NCBI GenBank assembly: GCA_001789045.1
Contig: MFYG01000007.1
Location: 1-44,720 of the forward strand
Length of the DNA stretch: 44,720 nucleotides
From: Candidatus Peribacteria bacterium RIFCSPLOWO2_12_FULL_55_15
GTDB lineage: Bacteria > Patescibacteriota > Gracilibacteria > Peribacterales > Peribacteraceae
Direction: 5' to 3'
Shown: piece after piece, positions 1 to 7,943 of the stretch
Layout of the letters: each line of letters begins with the position of its first letter
How positions within the stretch are numbered: the first letter of the stretch is position 1
The notes under the pieces: model-generated
The model's input: only the letters and a program-made list of their open reading frames with translations
Database searches by the model: none
What the model was told of the DNA's origin: nothing
Position numbers and translations under genes: made by a program

Positions 1-213
1 ACTCCTACTCCCACTCCTACTCCCACTCCTACTCCCACTCCCACTCCCACTCCCACTCCCACTCCTACTCCCACTCCTACTCCTACTCCTACTCCTACTC
101 CCACTCCTACTCCCACTCCTACTCCTACTCCTACTCCTACTCCCACTCCCACTCCTACTCCCACTCCTACTCCCACTCCCACTCCTACTCCTACTCCTAC
201 TCCTACTCCTACT
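1..213 (+). repeat. ACTCCN hexanucleotide microsatellite encoding Thr-Pro
   Basis: At least 35 consecutive copies of ACTCCT or ACTCCC start at the window edge. Both variants encode Thr-Pro, so synonymous drift has occurred while the protein repeat was kept. The tract may continue upstream of the window. Gain or loss of six-base units would change stalk length without a frameshift. Confidence 0.95.
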
Positions 214-1488
214 GATGAGGATGAGGATGAGGAGGATGATGATGAGGATGATGATGAGGAGGATGATGATGAGGATGATGATGAGGATGAGGATGAGGAT
301 GAGGATGAGGATTCCACTCCCACTCCTACTCCCACTGCTACTCCTACTCCCACTCCCACTCCAACTGATGAGGATGAGGATGAGGATTCCACTCCCACTC
401 CTCTCTACGCATGGAAATGTGCGTTTGCTGGTAAAAAAGATGAAAAACCTGTTTTCATCAAGTGCGATCCGTACAAGTCTTCTGGTTCCACTGCGCCATC
501 ACTGATACCCAAATGTGAAGGAGGCACCACCTTTTTTACCAAAGAAAACACACCGCCTGGTAAGCCATTCTCTGAAGCCTGTAAGAGTGCGAAGTGCGGC
601 GGTGGCAACTGTCTACAAGACGATACTGCGCAGTGTTGCAAGAACCTCTCCGATGGCAGTGTGTCTCCTGTTATCGAACCTCCATCAACGCTCGTTGGAA
701 AGATGTGGGCCGGGATCAAGGAAGTCGCCGAAACCGTCTTTAACTCCGTCTCACACACCCATGTAGAGTTAAATCCGTTGTGCAAGGACGGCGAGTTGGT
801 CAAAGACAACAAAATCTGCTTAGGTGGCGGGGACAATGGTCCATTAGCTGTAACATTATGCGGCTGTGGTGCCACGGACAATAGCACAAGGTTGAATGGA
901 AATATTCTTACGGCGGATATTTTGGATAGGAATCAGGCGGCAAATCAGGCACAAAAGTGTAAAGACGATCCGCCCTTGTTAGATTATAGATGCAGAATCT
1001 ATCGTGAAGGAAAACCAGGTCTTGCGCGATGGTTGATGTGCTGGCACCAGTTCAGTGTGAACGTGCCAGTATTTGATATAATATCAGCTTGTGGTTTGCT
1101 TTGGAACGCATGTCCTATTTCAGAAGATGGTAAAAAAGTTATTACAGATCAGTGCTCCCGGCCAGGTCATAATGGTCGTACCATGTCGATTGATGATACG
1201 CTGGAATGTGTTGTCCGCATGGTCCATAATGAGCTATGGACAATGAATCCCGACGGAACGAAGAAGTATCCTGACTCAAGTTGTAATCACGCCGCACATT
1301 GCTTTAAGCTAGTGTATGAAGCTATTCCGGGCAATTCACAGTATTACAATGTAAAAAAGATGGATCTTGTTGGAAATGGACATGCATGGAACACCATTCG
1401 CACAAGAACCCGGACCTCCCAAGGGGTCACCCGAGGGGCCTACCAAGCCGATGCCATCAATGACATATTGGTTTGGTGTCCGATATAA
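1..1488 (+). CDS. Surface protein with Thr-Pro and Asp/Glu tracts, 5'-truncated by the window edge
   Basis: Reading frame 1 is open from the first base to the stop at 1486-1488, so the start lies outside the window (495 residues visible). Residues 1-71 are an uninterrupted Thr-Pro alternation and residues 72-104 are almost pure Asp/Glu; then come a shorter Thr-Pro block, a second acidic block and Ser-Thr-Pro. From about residue 135 the composition becomes normal and Cys-rich (CGGGNC, CGCGAT), followed by a C-terminal domain. Thr-Pro stretches are typical extended stalks of bacterial surface proteins, and the acidic blocks could bind cations. In the C-terminal domain Cys428 (in [10 protein letters not shown]), His461 (in GHAWN) and an Asp in ADAIND occur in the order of a transglutaminase-like Cys-His-Asp triad; this is inference. 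No C-terminal membrane anchor is seen. Export and function are not shown. Confidence 0.8.
   Translation, partial: TPTPTPTPTPTPTPTPTPTPTPTPTPTPTPTPTPTPTPTPTPTPTPTPTPTPTPTPTPTPTPTPTPTPTPTDEDEDEEDDDEDDDEEDDDEDDDEDEDEDEDEDSTPTPTPTATPTPTPTPTDEDEDEDSTPTPLYAWKCAFAGKKDEKPVFIKCDPYKSSGSTAPSLIPKCEGGTTFFTKENTPPGKPFSEACKSAKCGGGNCLQDDTAQCCKNLSDGSVSPVIEPPSTLVGKMWAGIKEVAETVFNSVSHTHVELNPLCKDGELVKDNKICLGGGDNGPLAVTLCGCGATDNSTRLNGNILTADILDRNQAANQAQKCKDDPPLLDYRCRIYREGKPGLARWLMCWHQFSVNVPVFDIISACGLLWNACPISEDGKKVITDQCSRPGHNGRTMSIDDTLECVVRMVHNELWTMNPDGTKKYPDSSCNHAAHCFKLVYEAIPGNSQYYNVKKMDLVGNGHAWNTIRTRTRTSQGVTRGAYQADAINDILVWCPI
214..387 (+). repeat. GATGAG-type trinucleotide tracts encoding Asp/Glu
   Basis: Two GAT/GAG runs (214-312 and 367-387) are separated by a short Thr-Pro block. 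The same GATGAG/GATGAGGAA sequence type recurs at 44520-44660, where the opposite strand codes and gives poly-Ser. Confidence 0.9.
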
Positions 1489-1574
1489 CACATCTCATTT
1501 TTCAGAGAAAGCGATGAAGGGTGGGACTGATATAGGGACTGGGAACTAGGCTAGGAATAGGGCAGAATAATGGT

Positions 1575-2915
1575 ATGTCTCGCATTCCGACTGTCGCAAT
1601 CGTTGGGCGTCCCAATACGGGCAAATCGACACTGTTTAACCGACTCGTCGGGAAACGCCTGGCGATCGTGAGCGAAATCCCCGGGACAACCCGCGACTTG
1701 GTCGCGCGCACAGTGGAAACACCCGCTCTCGATTACCTCCTCCTCGATACCGGCGGCATTGGCGGCGGCTCCTCCGATCACGACCTCGAGGATGACGTCG
1801 CCGCACAGTCGCTCCTTGCCCTTGCCCATGCCGATCTCATCCTCTTCACCGTGGATGCCAAGGAAGAACTCACAGGAAGTGACTATGCGACCGTCGACAT
1901 TCTCCGAAAGAAGCGGCGGCGCCACGTCCCTGTCCTCCTCGTCCTCACGAAGTGTGACCGGCAGGATCTCGCAGATTCCCTCCTCCCATCGTGCTACGCA
2001 TTCGGCATCGCGGAAGAAATTTTCCCTCTCTCGGCCCTCCACAACCTCGGGATCGACAAGCTTCGGCATGCGATTATTGATAACCTCCGCAAGCTCCATT
2101 TTGAAAAAACTCCCCAAGGAGACACGTCCGCCGTGCCTCGCATCGCCATCATCGGGAAGCCGAATGTCGGGAAGAGTTCCCTGGTGAATGCCCTGATGTC
2201 TCCCGCAGATCGAAAAACTTCCCCACGTCTCATCTCTGAAGTTCCGGGCACCACCCGCGATGCATCGGATACCCTGGTACAGCGCGAAGGGAAAACCTAC
2301 ACCCTCGTCGATACCGCAGGCATTCGCCGTCGAGCGAATGACGATCGTGGCATCGAGTGGTACGCAAATCTTCGGAGTATTCAGGCTATTGCTGACGGCG
2401 ACGTAGCCGTCCTCGTGCTTGATGCCATAGAAGGCGTGACCCGCCAGGATAAACGGATCGCGCGGCTCGCACTCGATGAGGGAAAAGGACTCATCATCCT
2501 CATTAATAAGATCGACGCGGTCCCCTTTGGCGAACGCGATCCCTCTCTCCAACGCATTGCTGCGGAGCTTCCCTTCTGCGCCTTCTGCCCCTTCCTCGCC
2601 GTCTCGGCAAAAAATGGCACGGGGCTGAGCAAACTCTTCTCATGGATCGACGTCGTCGCCCGCAATTTGCGTTGCCGCATTCCCACGCGAGAACTCCACC
2701 GTTGGTATGAGAGCATCGCGCACGGCGACGTAGCCGCAAAGCTCTCTTCCGTGAAGCACCTCACTCAAGGAAAGGACATCCCACCGACCTTCATCCTCTT
2801 CACGCACACTCTCAAAAGCATTTCTCTCTCCGATCTTCGCTACCTGGAGAAACGCCTGCGCTCGACCTTCGCATTCGAGGGGACCCCCATTCGCTGGGTG
2901 ACGAAGGAGGGGTGA
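1575..2915 (+). CDS. der: Ribosome-assembly GTPase Der (EngA), double-Era GTPase
   Basis: A 446-residue protein with two tandem GTPase domains and a C-terminal KH-like domain, the architecture unique to Der, which assists 50S maturation. Domain 1 has G1 GRPNTGKST near residue 11, G3 DTGGI and G4 TKCD. Domain 2 has G1 GKPNVGKSS near residue 195, the switch segment PGTTRD, G3 DTAGI and G4 NKID. The last ~110 residues match the KH-like region. Length is normal for the family. The ATG at 1575 places the first P-loop at the usual distance from the N-terminus; no clear Shine-Dalgarno precedes it. The gene is convergent with the LOG-family gene, whose stop begins at the next base. Confidence 0.97.
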   Translation: MSRIPTVAIVGRPNTGKSTLFNRLVGKRLAIVSEIPGTTRDLVARTVETPALDYLLLDTGGIGGGSSDHDLEDDVAAQSLLALAHADLILFTVDAKEELTGSDYATVDILRKKRRRHVPVLLVLTKCDRQDLADSLLPSCYAFGIAEEIFPLSALHNLGIDKLRHAIIDNLRKLHFEKTPQGDTSAVPRIAIIGKPNVGKSSLVNALMSPADRKTSPRLISEVPGTTRDASDTLVQREGKTYTLVDTAGIRRRANDDRGIEWYANLRSIQAIADGDVAVLVLDAIEGVTRQDKRIARLALDEGKGLIILINKIDAVPFGERDPSLQRIAAELPFCAFCPFLAVSAKNGTGLSKLFSWIDVVARNLRCRIPTRELHRWYESIAHGDVAAKLSSVKHLTQGKDIPPTFILFTHTLKSISLSDLRYLEKRLRSTFAFEGTPIRWVTKEG

Positions 2916-3551
2916 TTAATCCCTCTCCCCATTCCTCTTGTCCCGCACGCGGCCATCCTCGTGGATGGGGAGCGGGAAGGTGCGGATCGAGGTCTCCAGT
3001 TTATCGAGGAGTTTCGCCGGATCGTCATCGAACACCATGTTCGGCGGCACCTTGCGCTTGCAGAGGTCCTCAATGACGTGCGGCACGGAGTTACTGATTC
3101 CACCCGTATTCGTAAGAATCCCGATGGGACGCCCCTCATCGTAGGCCACCGTGAATTCATTGAGCGTCCCGATGCCGCCGCCGATGATGACGATTCCATC
3201 GGACGAACGAATGTTGATGATGTCCCGTTGCATGAAACCCATTCCCGTGTAGACGATGAAGTCATTATCATGGGGGGATGCGTACTCGTGCACGTGCTCG
3301 TATTCGGAGAAGGCCGGGGAAATACCCACGGTGAACCCCTTCTCCTCCTTCGCCCCCAAGAGCGCCTCATACGGGAGACCGGGACACGCCCCATTGATGA
3401 GCACATGCCCGCGCTTCGCAATCTCCCGCCCGAGAGTCCTTGCCGATTCCCGCGCCTTCGGATCTTCGATCTGCGGACCGGTCGCCGAACCCATCACGCC
3501 GATCTTCAGACGATGGTAGTGGGAATCTCCTGTGGGGAGCGTTGTGAGCAT
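2916..3551 (-). CDS. LOG/SLOG-family Rossmann protein (putative nucleotide-binding, TIGR00725-like)
   Basis: About 211 residues from the ATG at 3551. The N-terminus has a Rossmann strand (LKIGVMGSATG), later NGACPGLPYEA, and the hallmark GGGIGTLNEF at the position of the family's PGGxGTxxE motif. LOG-like members hydrolyse nucleotide N-glycosidic bonds, for example in cytokinin activation, but many TIGR00725/SLOG proteins are uncharacterised nucleotide binders, so no substrate is assigned. The frame stays open upstream to 3743, but that extension has no family similarity and a TATAAT box lies at 3568-3573 on this strand, so the start at 3551 is preferred. It ends directly against der. Confidence 0.8.
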   Translation of the reverse strand: MLTTLPTGDSHYHRLKIGVMGSATGPQIEDPKARESARTLGREIAKRGHVLINGACPGLPYEALLGAKEEKGFTVGISPAFSEYEHVHEYASPHDNDFIVYTGMGFMQRDIINIRSSDGIVIIGGGIGTLNEFTVAYDEGRPIGILTNTGGISNSVPHVIEDLCKRKVPPNMVFDDDPAKLLDKLETSIRTFPLPIHEDGRVRDKRNGERD

Positions 3552-3567
3552 AGTGGTGTTTTTCTTT

Positions 3568-3573
3568 ATTATA
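3568..3573 (-). promoter_or_regulatory. -10 box for the LOG-family gene
   Basis: TATAAT on the minus strand, 16 nt upstream of the ATG at 3551, predicting a 5' leader of roughly 10 nt. No good -35 was recognised. Confidence 0.5.
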
Positions 3574-3623
3574 TCATGGAAAAGAGTCCAGAAAAACCCC
3601 TGTATTCCGATGCGGATTTGTGT

Positions 3624-3629
3624 TATAAT
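3624..3629 (+). promoter_or_regulatory. Extended -10 promoter facing a non-coding stretch
   Basis: TGTTATAAT (TGN plus a perfect -10) points into 3630-3779, which has no plus-strand gene. The following 100 nt can fold (GTTACC/GGTAAC and CAGCAAA/TTTGCTG arms), so a small RNA is possible. The rest of the 3552-3779 gap holds only this and a palindromic repeat. Confidence 0.35.
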
Positions 3630-3732
3630 GATGATGTTACCCGTTGATACTCGCATCAGTGCGGTAACAGCAAACACAAACCGTCCCCCGTGGGAAACTA
3701 TAGGTGGCGGTTTTGCTGTGGTTCCCTTGGAC

Positions 3733-3775
3733 GCCCTCTCCATTTGAAGGGAGAGGGCAGGGTGAGGGTTGAGGG
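3733..3775 (-). repeat. REP-like palindromic repeat A, copy 1
   Basis: GCCCTCTCC and GGAGAGGGC form a hairpin, followed by AGGGTGAGGGTTGAGGG. On the minus strand it begins a few bases after the mltG stop. Other copies are at 5422-5457 and 23107-23140, and a related copy lies inside the coding sequence at 34581-34664. Confidence 0.75.
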
Positions 3776-3779
3776 AATT

Positions 3780-4787
3780 TTACCGAAGATACCGTGCTTT
3801 ATTCGCATTATGTTCGTCATTTGTGACGGCATAGTGCACCTTTCCGTCTTTTCCGTGGAGGTAGTACCAGTAGTCCGATGGCTGCGGACGGAGTGCGGCG
3901 CGGATGCTTGCGACGCCGGGGTTCGCGATGGGGCCGGGCGGAAGGCCGCGGAACCTGCGGAGATTGTAGGAGGAATGCGTCGCGAGGTCCTCCGCCGTGA
4001 GAGTACCCGCGGGCTTTTCGAGGATGTACCGGACGGCGGCGTCGACGCCGAGTCCCGTAGAAGCATCGAAGCGCTTCCACAGGATGCCAGCGATCACCGG
4101 CCGCTCCTCATCGGTTTTCGCCTCCTCCTCGATGAGAGACGCCATCGTGACAACCTCGTGCAATGAACGTTCGGATTTTCTGAAATCATCCTTTAACCCC
4201 TCTGCCACCTTCTTCCGGAACTCTCCGAGCATCCGCTCCAGGAAGAACTTCGGGACGAAGTTCGCAGGCTCCGCATAGTACGTATCGGGAAAAAGATAGC
4301 CCTCGAGACGCCCACCACGGGGTGCCAACCCTTTTGGGGGAGGAAGGAACTCGAAGGAGGAAAAATCGCAGCGCCGCGCACAGTCGAGCATCGCCCCGGG
4401 TTCCATGAGGTCTTTCCCCGCAAGAAGCGCATCGATGTCTTTGATTGTGAAACCTTCGGGAATCGTTACGGCAATTTCCCGCGCCTTTCCTGTTCGGAGA
4501 ATCCAAACAACCTCTGCGGCACTCATGCCCGGACTCAGAACAAAATTCCCCGCTTGCAGGTTCTTACTCACACCGCGGAGACGCACGAAAAGATGGAAAG
4601 CCGTCGATGAGCGAACGATGCCTTTCTCCTCGAGGATATCCGCAATACCTCCTACCGACATTCCATCCGAAATTTTCACTGGCCGCTCAGCCGTGCTCAT
4701 GGAATCCACCGGACCCAGTGCATGGCGATACCAGAGGAACCCGCCGGCAATAATGCTGAGAAGAAGGAGAACGAAAAGACGGCGCAC
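3780..4787 (-). CDS. mltG: Endolytic murein transglycosylase MltG (YceG-like)
   Basis: About 335 residues from a GTG start at 4787. A single N-terminal membrane helix (RRLFVLLLLSIIAGGFLWY) is followed by a LysM-like segment (VKISDGMSVGGIADILEEKG) and the YceG catalytic domain. MASLIEEEA contains the family's catalytic Glu; GLPPGPIANPG and a C-terminal HYAVTNDEHN are hallmark motifs. MltG cuts nascent glycan strands at the outer face of the membrane and sets their length. The frame is open upstream to 4937, but that part is Arg/Ser-rich, overlaps the small gene at 4852-5040 and the terminator at 4801-4832, and lacks similarity, so GTG4787 is preferred. No Shine-Dalgarno is evident. A palindromic repeat follows the stop. 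Confidence 0.93.
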   Translation of the reverse strand: MRRLFVLLLLSIIAGGFLWYRHALGPVDSMSTAERPVKISDGMSVGGIADILEEKGIVRSSTAFHLFVRLRGVSKNLQAGNFVLSPGMSAAEVVWILRTGKAREIAVTIPEGFTIKDIDALLAGKDLMEPGAMLDCARRCDFSSFEFLPPPKGLAPRGGRLEGYLFPDTYYAEPANFVPKFFLERMLGEFRKKVAEGLKDDFRKSERSLHEVVTMASLIEEEAKTDEERPVIAGILWKRFDASTGLGVDAAVRYILEKPAGTLTAEDLATHSSYNLRRFRGLPPGPIANPGVASIRAALRPQPSDYWYYLHGKDGKVHYAVTNDEHNANKARYLR

Positions 4788-4800
4788 GAGGAGAGCATAG

Positions 4801-4832
4801 CAAAAGGGCGGCACATCCAAGGATGTGCCGCC
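4801..4832 (-). terminator. Rho-independent terminator after the small membrane protein gene
   Basis: Perfect 12-bp arms GGCGGCACATCC and GGATGTGCCGCC with an AA/TT loop, followed on the minus strand by CTTTTG. It lies 20 nt beyond the stop at 4852 and just upstream of the mltG start. It probably separates the two transcripts, which implies a separate mltG promoter or partial read-through. Confidence 0.75.
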
Positions 4833-4851
4833 AAGAGCACGACGAGTTCGC

Positions 4852-5040
4852 CTACTTGCCGGCCTGGTGGAACGCCCACCCGGCGACGGCCGCGACAGCG
4901 ACGCTCGCGGGGACGGCGACGACCGCCCACCCCGCATTCCAGTGCGTCAGAAGGTGATGAGCCAGGCTCACCACGCCAGCGAGGTAGCTGACGCACCCGG
5001 CAATCGTTGCCGCTTTCTTCAGCAGATCATGGCACACCAT
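4852..5040 (-). CDS. Small two-helix membrane protein, unknown function
   Basis: 62 residues: an N-terminal helix (IAGCVSYLAGVVSLAHHLL) and a second (WAVVAVPASVAVAAVAGWAF) joined by a short polar loop. The near-perfect Shine-Dalgarno AAAGGAGGT (5046-5054), rare in this window, and its own terminator support it as a real, probably well-translated gene. I do not recognise the family. It sits between ybaB and mltG with an individual transcription unit. Confidence 0.7.
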   Translation of the reverse strand: MVCHDLLKKAATIAGCVSYLAGVVSLAHHLLTHWNAGWAVVAVPASVAVAAVAGWAFHQAGK

Positions 5041-5045
5041 GTGCC

Positions 5046-5085
5046 ACCTCCTTTCGGGCTGCCCGCATGCTCGCGTTCCATGCGG
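5046..5085 (-). promoter_or_regulatory. Strong Shine-Dalgarno with an upstream leader hairpin
   Basis: AAAGGAGGT lies 5 nt before the ATG at 5040. Immediately upstream, CCGCATG and CATGCGG (5079-5085 and 5063-5069) form a 7-bp hairpin in the leader, a possible stabiliser or control element. Transcription start is not known. Confidence 0.6.
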
Positions 5086-5122
5086 ACATCTGCAATTGTT
5101 CTTTTTAAAAAATGTGTTGAAG

Positions 5123-5407
5123 TTAGCCAGGTAGTCCCATCTCCCCCATCACTCCCTTCATCTTCTCCGCCGCATAGACCTGCGCTTTCTTCATGCATCT
5201 ATTGACACAATCCTTGATATCCGCACAGAGATCAGCATCCGATGGCGACGGACGGAGCGCCTCGATTCTCACCACTTCCTGCTCTGCATTCGTGATGACT
5301 TTCACATACCTTCCCTCCGCTTCCACCTGCACACGTTGGAGTTCCTTCTTCACCTTCTTCGCCTCCCGCTGGAGGCGGTACATGTCGCGGAGCTTGCCGA
5401 AATCCAT
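5123..5407 (-). CDS. YbaB/EbfC-family nucleoid-associated protein
   Basis: 94 residues, close to the family norm. The N-terminus resembles YbaB (DFGKLRDMYRLQREAKKVKKEL, an amphipathic helix), then a beta segment with GRYVKVITNAEQEVVRIEA, then a C-terminal helix (AQVYAAEKMKGVMGEMGLPG). YbaB proteins are dimeric tweezer-shaped DNA binders found next to recR/dnaX in many bacteria; neither is nearby here. The internal CADIKDCVNRCMKK Cys cluster is unusual. The 5' flank is palindromic repeat A rather than an obvious promoter. Confidence 0.85.
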   Translation of the reverse strand: MDFGKLRDMYRLQREAKKVKKELQRVQVEAEGRYVKVITNAEQEVVRIEALRPSPSDADLCADIKDCVNRCMKKAQVYAAEKMKGVMGEMGLPG

Positions 5408-5421
5408 ACATCACCACTATA

Positions 5422-5457
5422 CCCCTCACCCTAACCCTCTCCCAATGGGAGAGGGGA
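5422..5457 (+). repeat. REP-like palindromic repeat A, copy 2
   Basis: CCCCTCACCCTAACCCTCTC plus a short loop and GGGAGAGGGGATG. It covers the last codons and the stop of the RlpA-like gene (5431) and the upstream flank of the YbaB gene, so the repeat has supplied the C-terminus SPLPLGEG of its neighbour. Confidence 0.8.
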
Positions 5458-6492
5458 TGTTCCCGAGCACCGTACCACCTCCATCCGCATATCCCGACTG
5501 CGACCGTACGGTGTCCCTATGCGGAAAATATAGGTTCCGACGATGGAAGGCCGGAAGGTGAAGCGTTCCTTCTCGAGCACCCAGTCCTCGATGCGCCAAA
5601 CCGTACCATCGGGATAGCGCACGCGCCGGACGACGAATGGGCGGTTCGCGGAGAGCACCAGAGATTCCCCCAGCGGCAACGCGTGCGGCACGCCGCGGTG
5701 GAACCGGATGTCCCGCGTAATGCGCTTCTGATATCTCTCGGGAAGTCCACACGGACCAATAACCACACTATCGCCCAGCCGCTCGAACAGAGCACGGATG
5801 ACTCCCTGTGACCGCGGCGCGATCGCCGTGAACGCCGCGAGACTGAGATCGAGATCGCGGCCGGGGATGTACGGCCCGCGATCGTTGATCCGGACGATCA
5901 CGCTCTTTCCATTATCCACGTTCGTCACGCGCAGGAGCGTGTTCTGCGGTAGCGTCCGGTGCGCAGCGGTGAAGGCGTGCATGTCGAAAATTTCCCCGAA
6001 CGCCGTGTGGTCGCCGTGGAAGTCCTCCGCGTAGAGGCTCACGCGATGCTCTTCCGCGGCAAGGAACGCATCGAGCTGCTGCGCGAGGCGCAGTATCTCT
6101 TCCCGGGCAACGGCGCGCGACAGATTCTCCTCCGGCGGCACAAGAGGATAGCGGCGGACGAGGAGAGGAAGGTCATCCGACCGCAACACCTCCGGATCCG
6201 CGACATTCCGCGTCCGAAAGAGCCAGAGGAGCGCATCATTCAGGGGTAGCGGCTCTTCCGGGTGAAATAAGTCCCCATCGAGCACACCCCGTGCTTTTGC
6301 AAACGTGATTTCCCCAAACCCCGCGCTTCCTTCCGGAACATCGGCGAAGGGCTCCTCTGCGACATCGGTGACTGCGCGGCTGATCCCGGCCCAGATCATC
6401 AAAAATCCTTCACGACGCGTCACCCCCTCCCCCTCCGCCCACACGAGTTGGGGGATACATGCAAGAAGTAGGACGATAGCATTCAAACGCAT
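5431..6492 (-). CDS. RlpA-like double-psi beta-barrel protein, exported
   Basis: 353 residues from the ATG at 6492, chosen because GGAGGTGA lies 2 nt upstream and the protein then begins with a signal peptide (MRLNAIVLLLACIPQLVWA). An SLH/transglutaminase-free N-terminal region of ~150 residues (FADVPEGSAGFGEITFAKARG looks SLH-like) precedes the RlpA double-psi barrel: ASLYAE-type start (VSLYAEDFHGDHTAFGE), LRVTNVDNGKSVIVRINDRG and GRDLDLSLAAF. RlpA members cleave naked glycan strands at septa; the catalytic Asp and His positions appear present (NDRG), but activity is inferred. The ~110 C-terminal residues are unassigned, and the final SPLPLGEG is encoded by palindromic repeat A. It neighbours another wall protein upstream. 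Confidence 0.85.
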   Translation of the reverse strand: MRLNAIVLLLACIPQLVWAEGEGVTRREGFLMIWAGISRAVTDVAEEPFADVPEGSAGFGEITFAKARGVLDGDLFHPEEPLPLNDALLWLFRTRNVADPEVLRSDDLPLLVRRYPLVPPEENLSRAVAREEILRLAQQLDAFLAAEEHRVSLYAEDFHGDHTAFGEIFDMHAFTAAHRTLPQNTLLRVTNVDNGKSVIVRINDRGPYIPGRDLDLSLAAFTAIAPRSQGVIRALFERLGDSVVIGPCGLPERYQKRITRDIRFHRGVPHALPLGESLVLSANRPFVVRRVRYPDGTVWRIEDWVLEKERFTFRPSIVGTYIFRIGTPYGRSRDMRMEVVRCSGTSPLPLGEG

Positions 6493-6508
6493 GTTCACCT
6501 CCATCCTA

Positions 6509-6550
6509 GTGTCACTCTGAGCTCGTGTCATCTACGCTCACCACGACACA
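6509..6550 (+). repeat. Palindromic repeat B, degenerate copy
   Basis: GTGTCACTCTGAGC ... CTACGCTCACCACGACAC resembles the TGTCA-core-GAGCGTAGTCGA family seen at 34132-34222 and elsewhere. It lies between the RlpA-like and 3D-domain genes. Confidence 0.55.
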
Positions 6551-6560
6551 TTGGCATTTT

Positions 6561-7919
6561 TCAGAGAACGCCCCACCCTTCCGCCCGCACCTTCGCGTAA
6601 AGTTCCCGGATTTTCCCGTCCTGCAGCCGCGCGAGCGTCCCCGGCCCCACGTAGCCTGCGGCGGGGTCCAAAGCGTTTCGCACCAGCCCCTCGGCCATCT
6701 GGAATACAAGCACCGCGGACTTCGTGAGAGGACCGAAGGCGCCATTGATCTTCTCCCGCGGGAAGAAGCCGCGCTCCGTGAGAAATTGCTGGAGGATACG
6801 CACATCCGACCCCGTGTCGCCCTCCGCGAGGAATCGGTCGATATTCTCCCCGCTCTCCCGCATGCGTTCCCGGATGCGGTGACGGAGGAGGAGATGTTCG
6901 GCGTCCTGCGCGACGAGGATCCGGAAGCGCTCGCGCTCGAGCGCCGCTTTCGTGAGAGGTCCGATGCGTCCGGCGCCGGGATCGTCCGCCGCGCCAACGA
7001 GATGCTCGCCCTGCTGGAACGCGAGGATCGCCCGGAACAGCGCGTCGTCGTATGTTCCGTGCGTCCTCCCGCGGTAGAAGCCGAGGAGGCGCAGCGCCTT
7101 CTGCGCCGCGCGCACGGCGCGCGGCGAGCTGCCGCTGTGGACCGTATGAATGACGTTCCTCGCGCCGTCTTTTCTCCTCGTCGCCGCAAGAAGGAACGCC
7201 GTGGCGCGCTCCGTGAGTTCGCCTGACGGGACATCGAGGCGCATGGCGGAGAGGAACGTCCGCAGCGCCGCCTCCGTCGCCGGACCGAAGAGGCCCGTTA
7301 CGGGATGCGTGAGATAGCCGAGTCCACGCAGGTACTGCTGGAGGAGCACGACGGAATATCCCTGCCCACCCGCGTGCGGACGCGCGCCGAGGAGCCCCTC
7401 CGCGCGCGCGTACGTCTTCAGCCGCGCAAACGGCGCCGGCAGCCGCACAATGTCCAGCGCAACCGGCGGCTGCGGCGCTCCCGCGGGATACACCGTTCCC
7501 CGGAAGCGCTGCACGCCGAATGCGAGTGCCCGCGCAAGGCCCTCCTCCCCGTGCCCCGCCCAGACATCAATCCGGTGGACGCCGCCGGGAAGCTCCACGA
7601 TCGCTCCGCCGCGGTCGTGCACCTCCATGACCCCCAGGCCGGGCACGGCGATGCGTGTTCCGAACGGGAACGCCGCCGGCGCCGCCGCCATTCCCGGATA
7701 GACGTCCGTCCCGTCCGCCGCGCGCACACCGACACCATTCACAACCCGATCCGCCGCAAGACCGCCCGTGACGTAGCAACACTGTCCCGGAACAGGAGAG
7801 TAGTATGCCGTGGCGACGAATTCCTGCTCGTACGGCGCTGCAGCAGTGTCACCGTATGCCGAATACGGAAGGATGAAGAGAATGCCTGCGAGAACCAAGA
7901 CAATCCGACGGAAAGGCAT
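6561..7919 (-). CDS. Exported 3D-domain protein with peptidoglycan-binding repeats
   Basis: 452 residues from the ATG at 7919. A signal peptide (MPFRRIVLVLAGILFILPYSAYG) is followed by a 3D-type double-psi barrel: FVATAYYSP, AAFPFGTRIAVPG, VHDRGGAI and HRIDVW (the D-R-G...D pattern). Then come three peptidoglycan-binding-1-like modules near residues 175-230 (LQQYLRGLGYLTHPVTGLFG), 265-330 (AQKALRLLGFYRG) and 380-450 (LQQFLTERGFFPREKINGAFG). This is the architecture of wall-cleaving or wall-remodelling enzymes. A TATAAT box 6 nt upstream of the ATG suggests a leaderless message. An in-frame ATG at 7940 exists but would include the -10 box. It follows the M24 peptidase gene by 24 nt. Confidence 0.88.
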   Translation of the reverse strand: MPFRRIVLVLAGILFILPYSAYGDTAAAPYEQEFVATAYYSPVPGQCCYVTGGLAADRVVNGVGVRAADGTDVYPGMAAAPAAFPFGTRIAVPGLGVMEVHDRGGAIVELPGGVHRIDVWAGHGEEGLARALAFGVQRFRGTVYPAGAPQPPVALDIVRLPAPFARLKTYARAEGLLGARPHAGGQGYSVVLLQQYLRGLGYLTHPVTGLFGPATEAALRTFLSAMRLDVPSGELTERATAFLLAATRRKDGARNVIHTVHSGSSPRAVRAAQKALRLLGFYRGRTHGTYDDALFRAILAFQQGEHLVGAADDPGAGRIGPLTKAALERERFRILVAQDAEHLLLRHRIRERMRESGENIDRFLAEGDTGSDVRILQQFLTERGFFPREKINGAFGPLTKSAVLVFQMAEGLVRNALDPAAGYVGPGTLARLQDGKIRELYAKVRAEGWGVL

Positions 7920-7925
7920 CTGGTC

Positions 7926-7931
7926 ATTATA
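7926..7931 (-). promoter_or_regulatory. Extended -10 for the 3D-domain gene, leaderless configuration
   Basis: TGCTATAAT ends 6 nt before the ATG at 7919, so transcription would start at or next to the start codon. There is no Shine-Dalgarno. Confidence 0.65.
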
Positions 7932-7943
7932 GCACAACATTCC

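Noticed and set aside
215-505. MRMRM-type open frame in the acidic tract
   Set aside because: It is the out-of-frame reading of the GATGAG microsatellite; frame 1 is continuous and joins a real domain.
1551-2552. 333-codon open frame antisense to der
   Set aside because: It mirrors the der codons, has no recognisable domain and its length is explained by GC-rich codon bias of the true gene.
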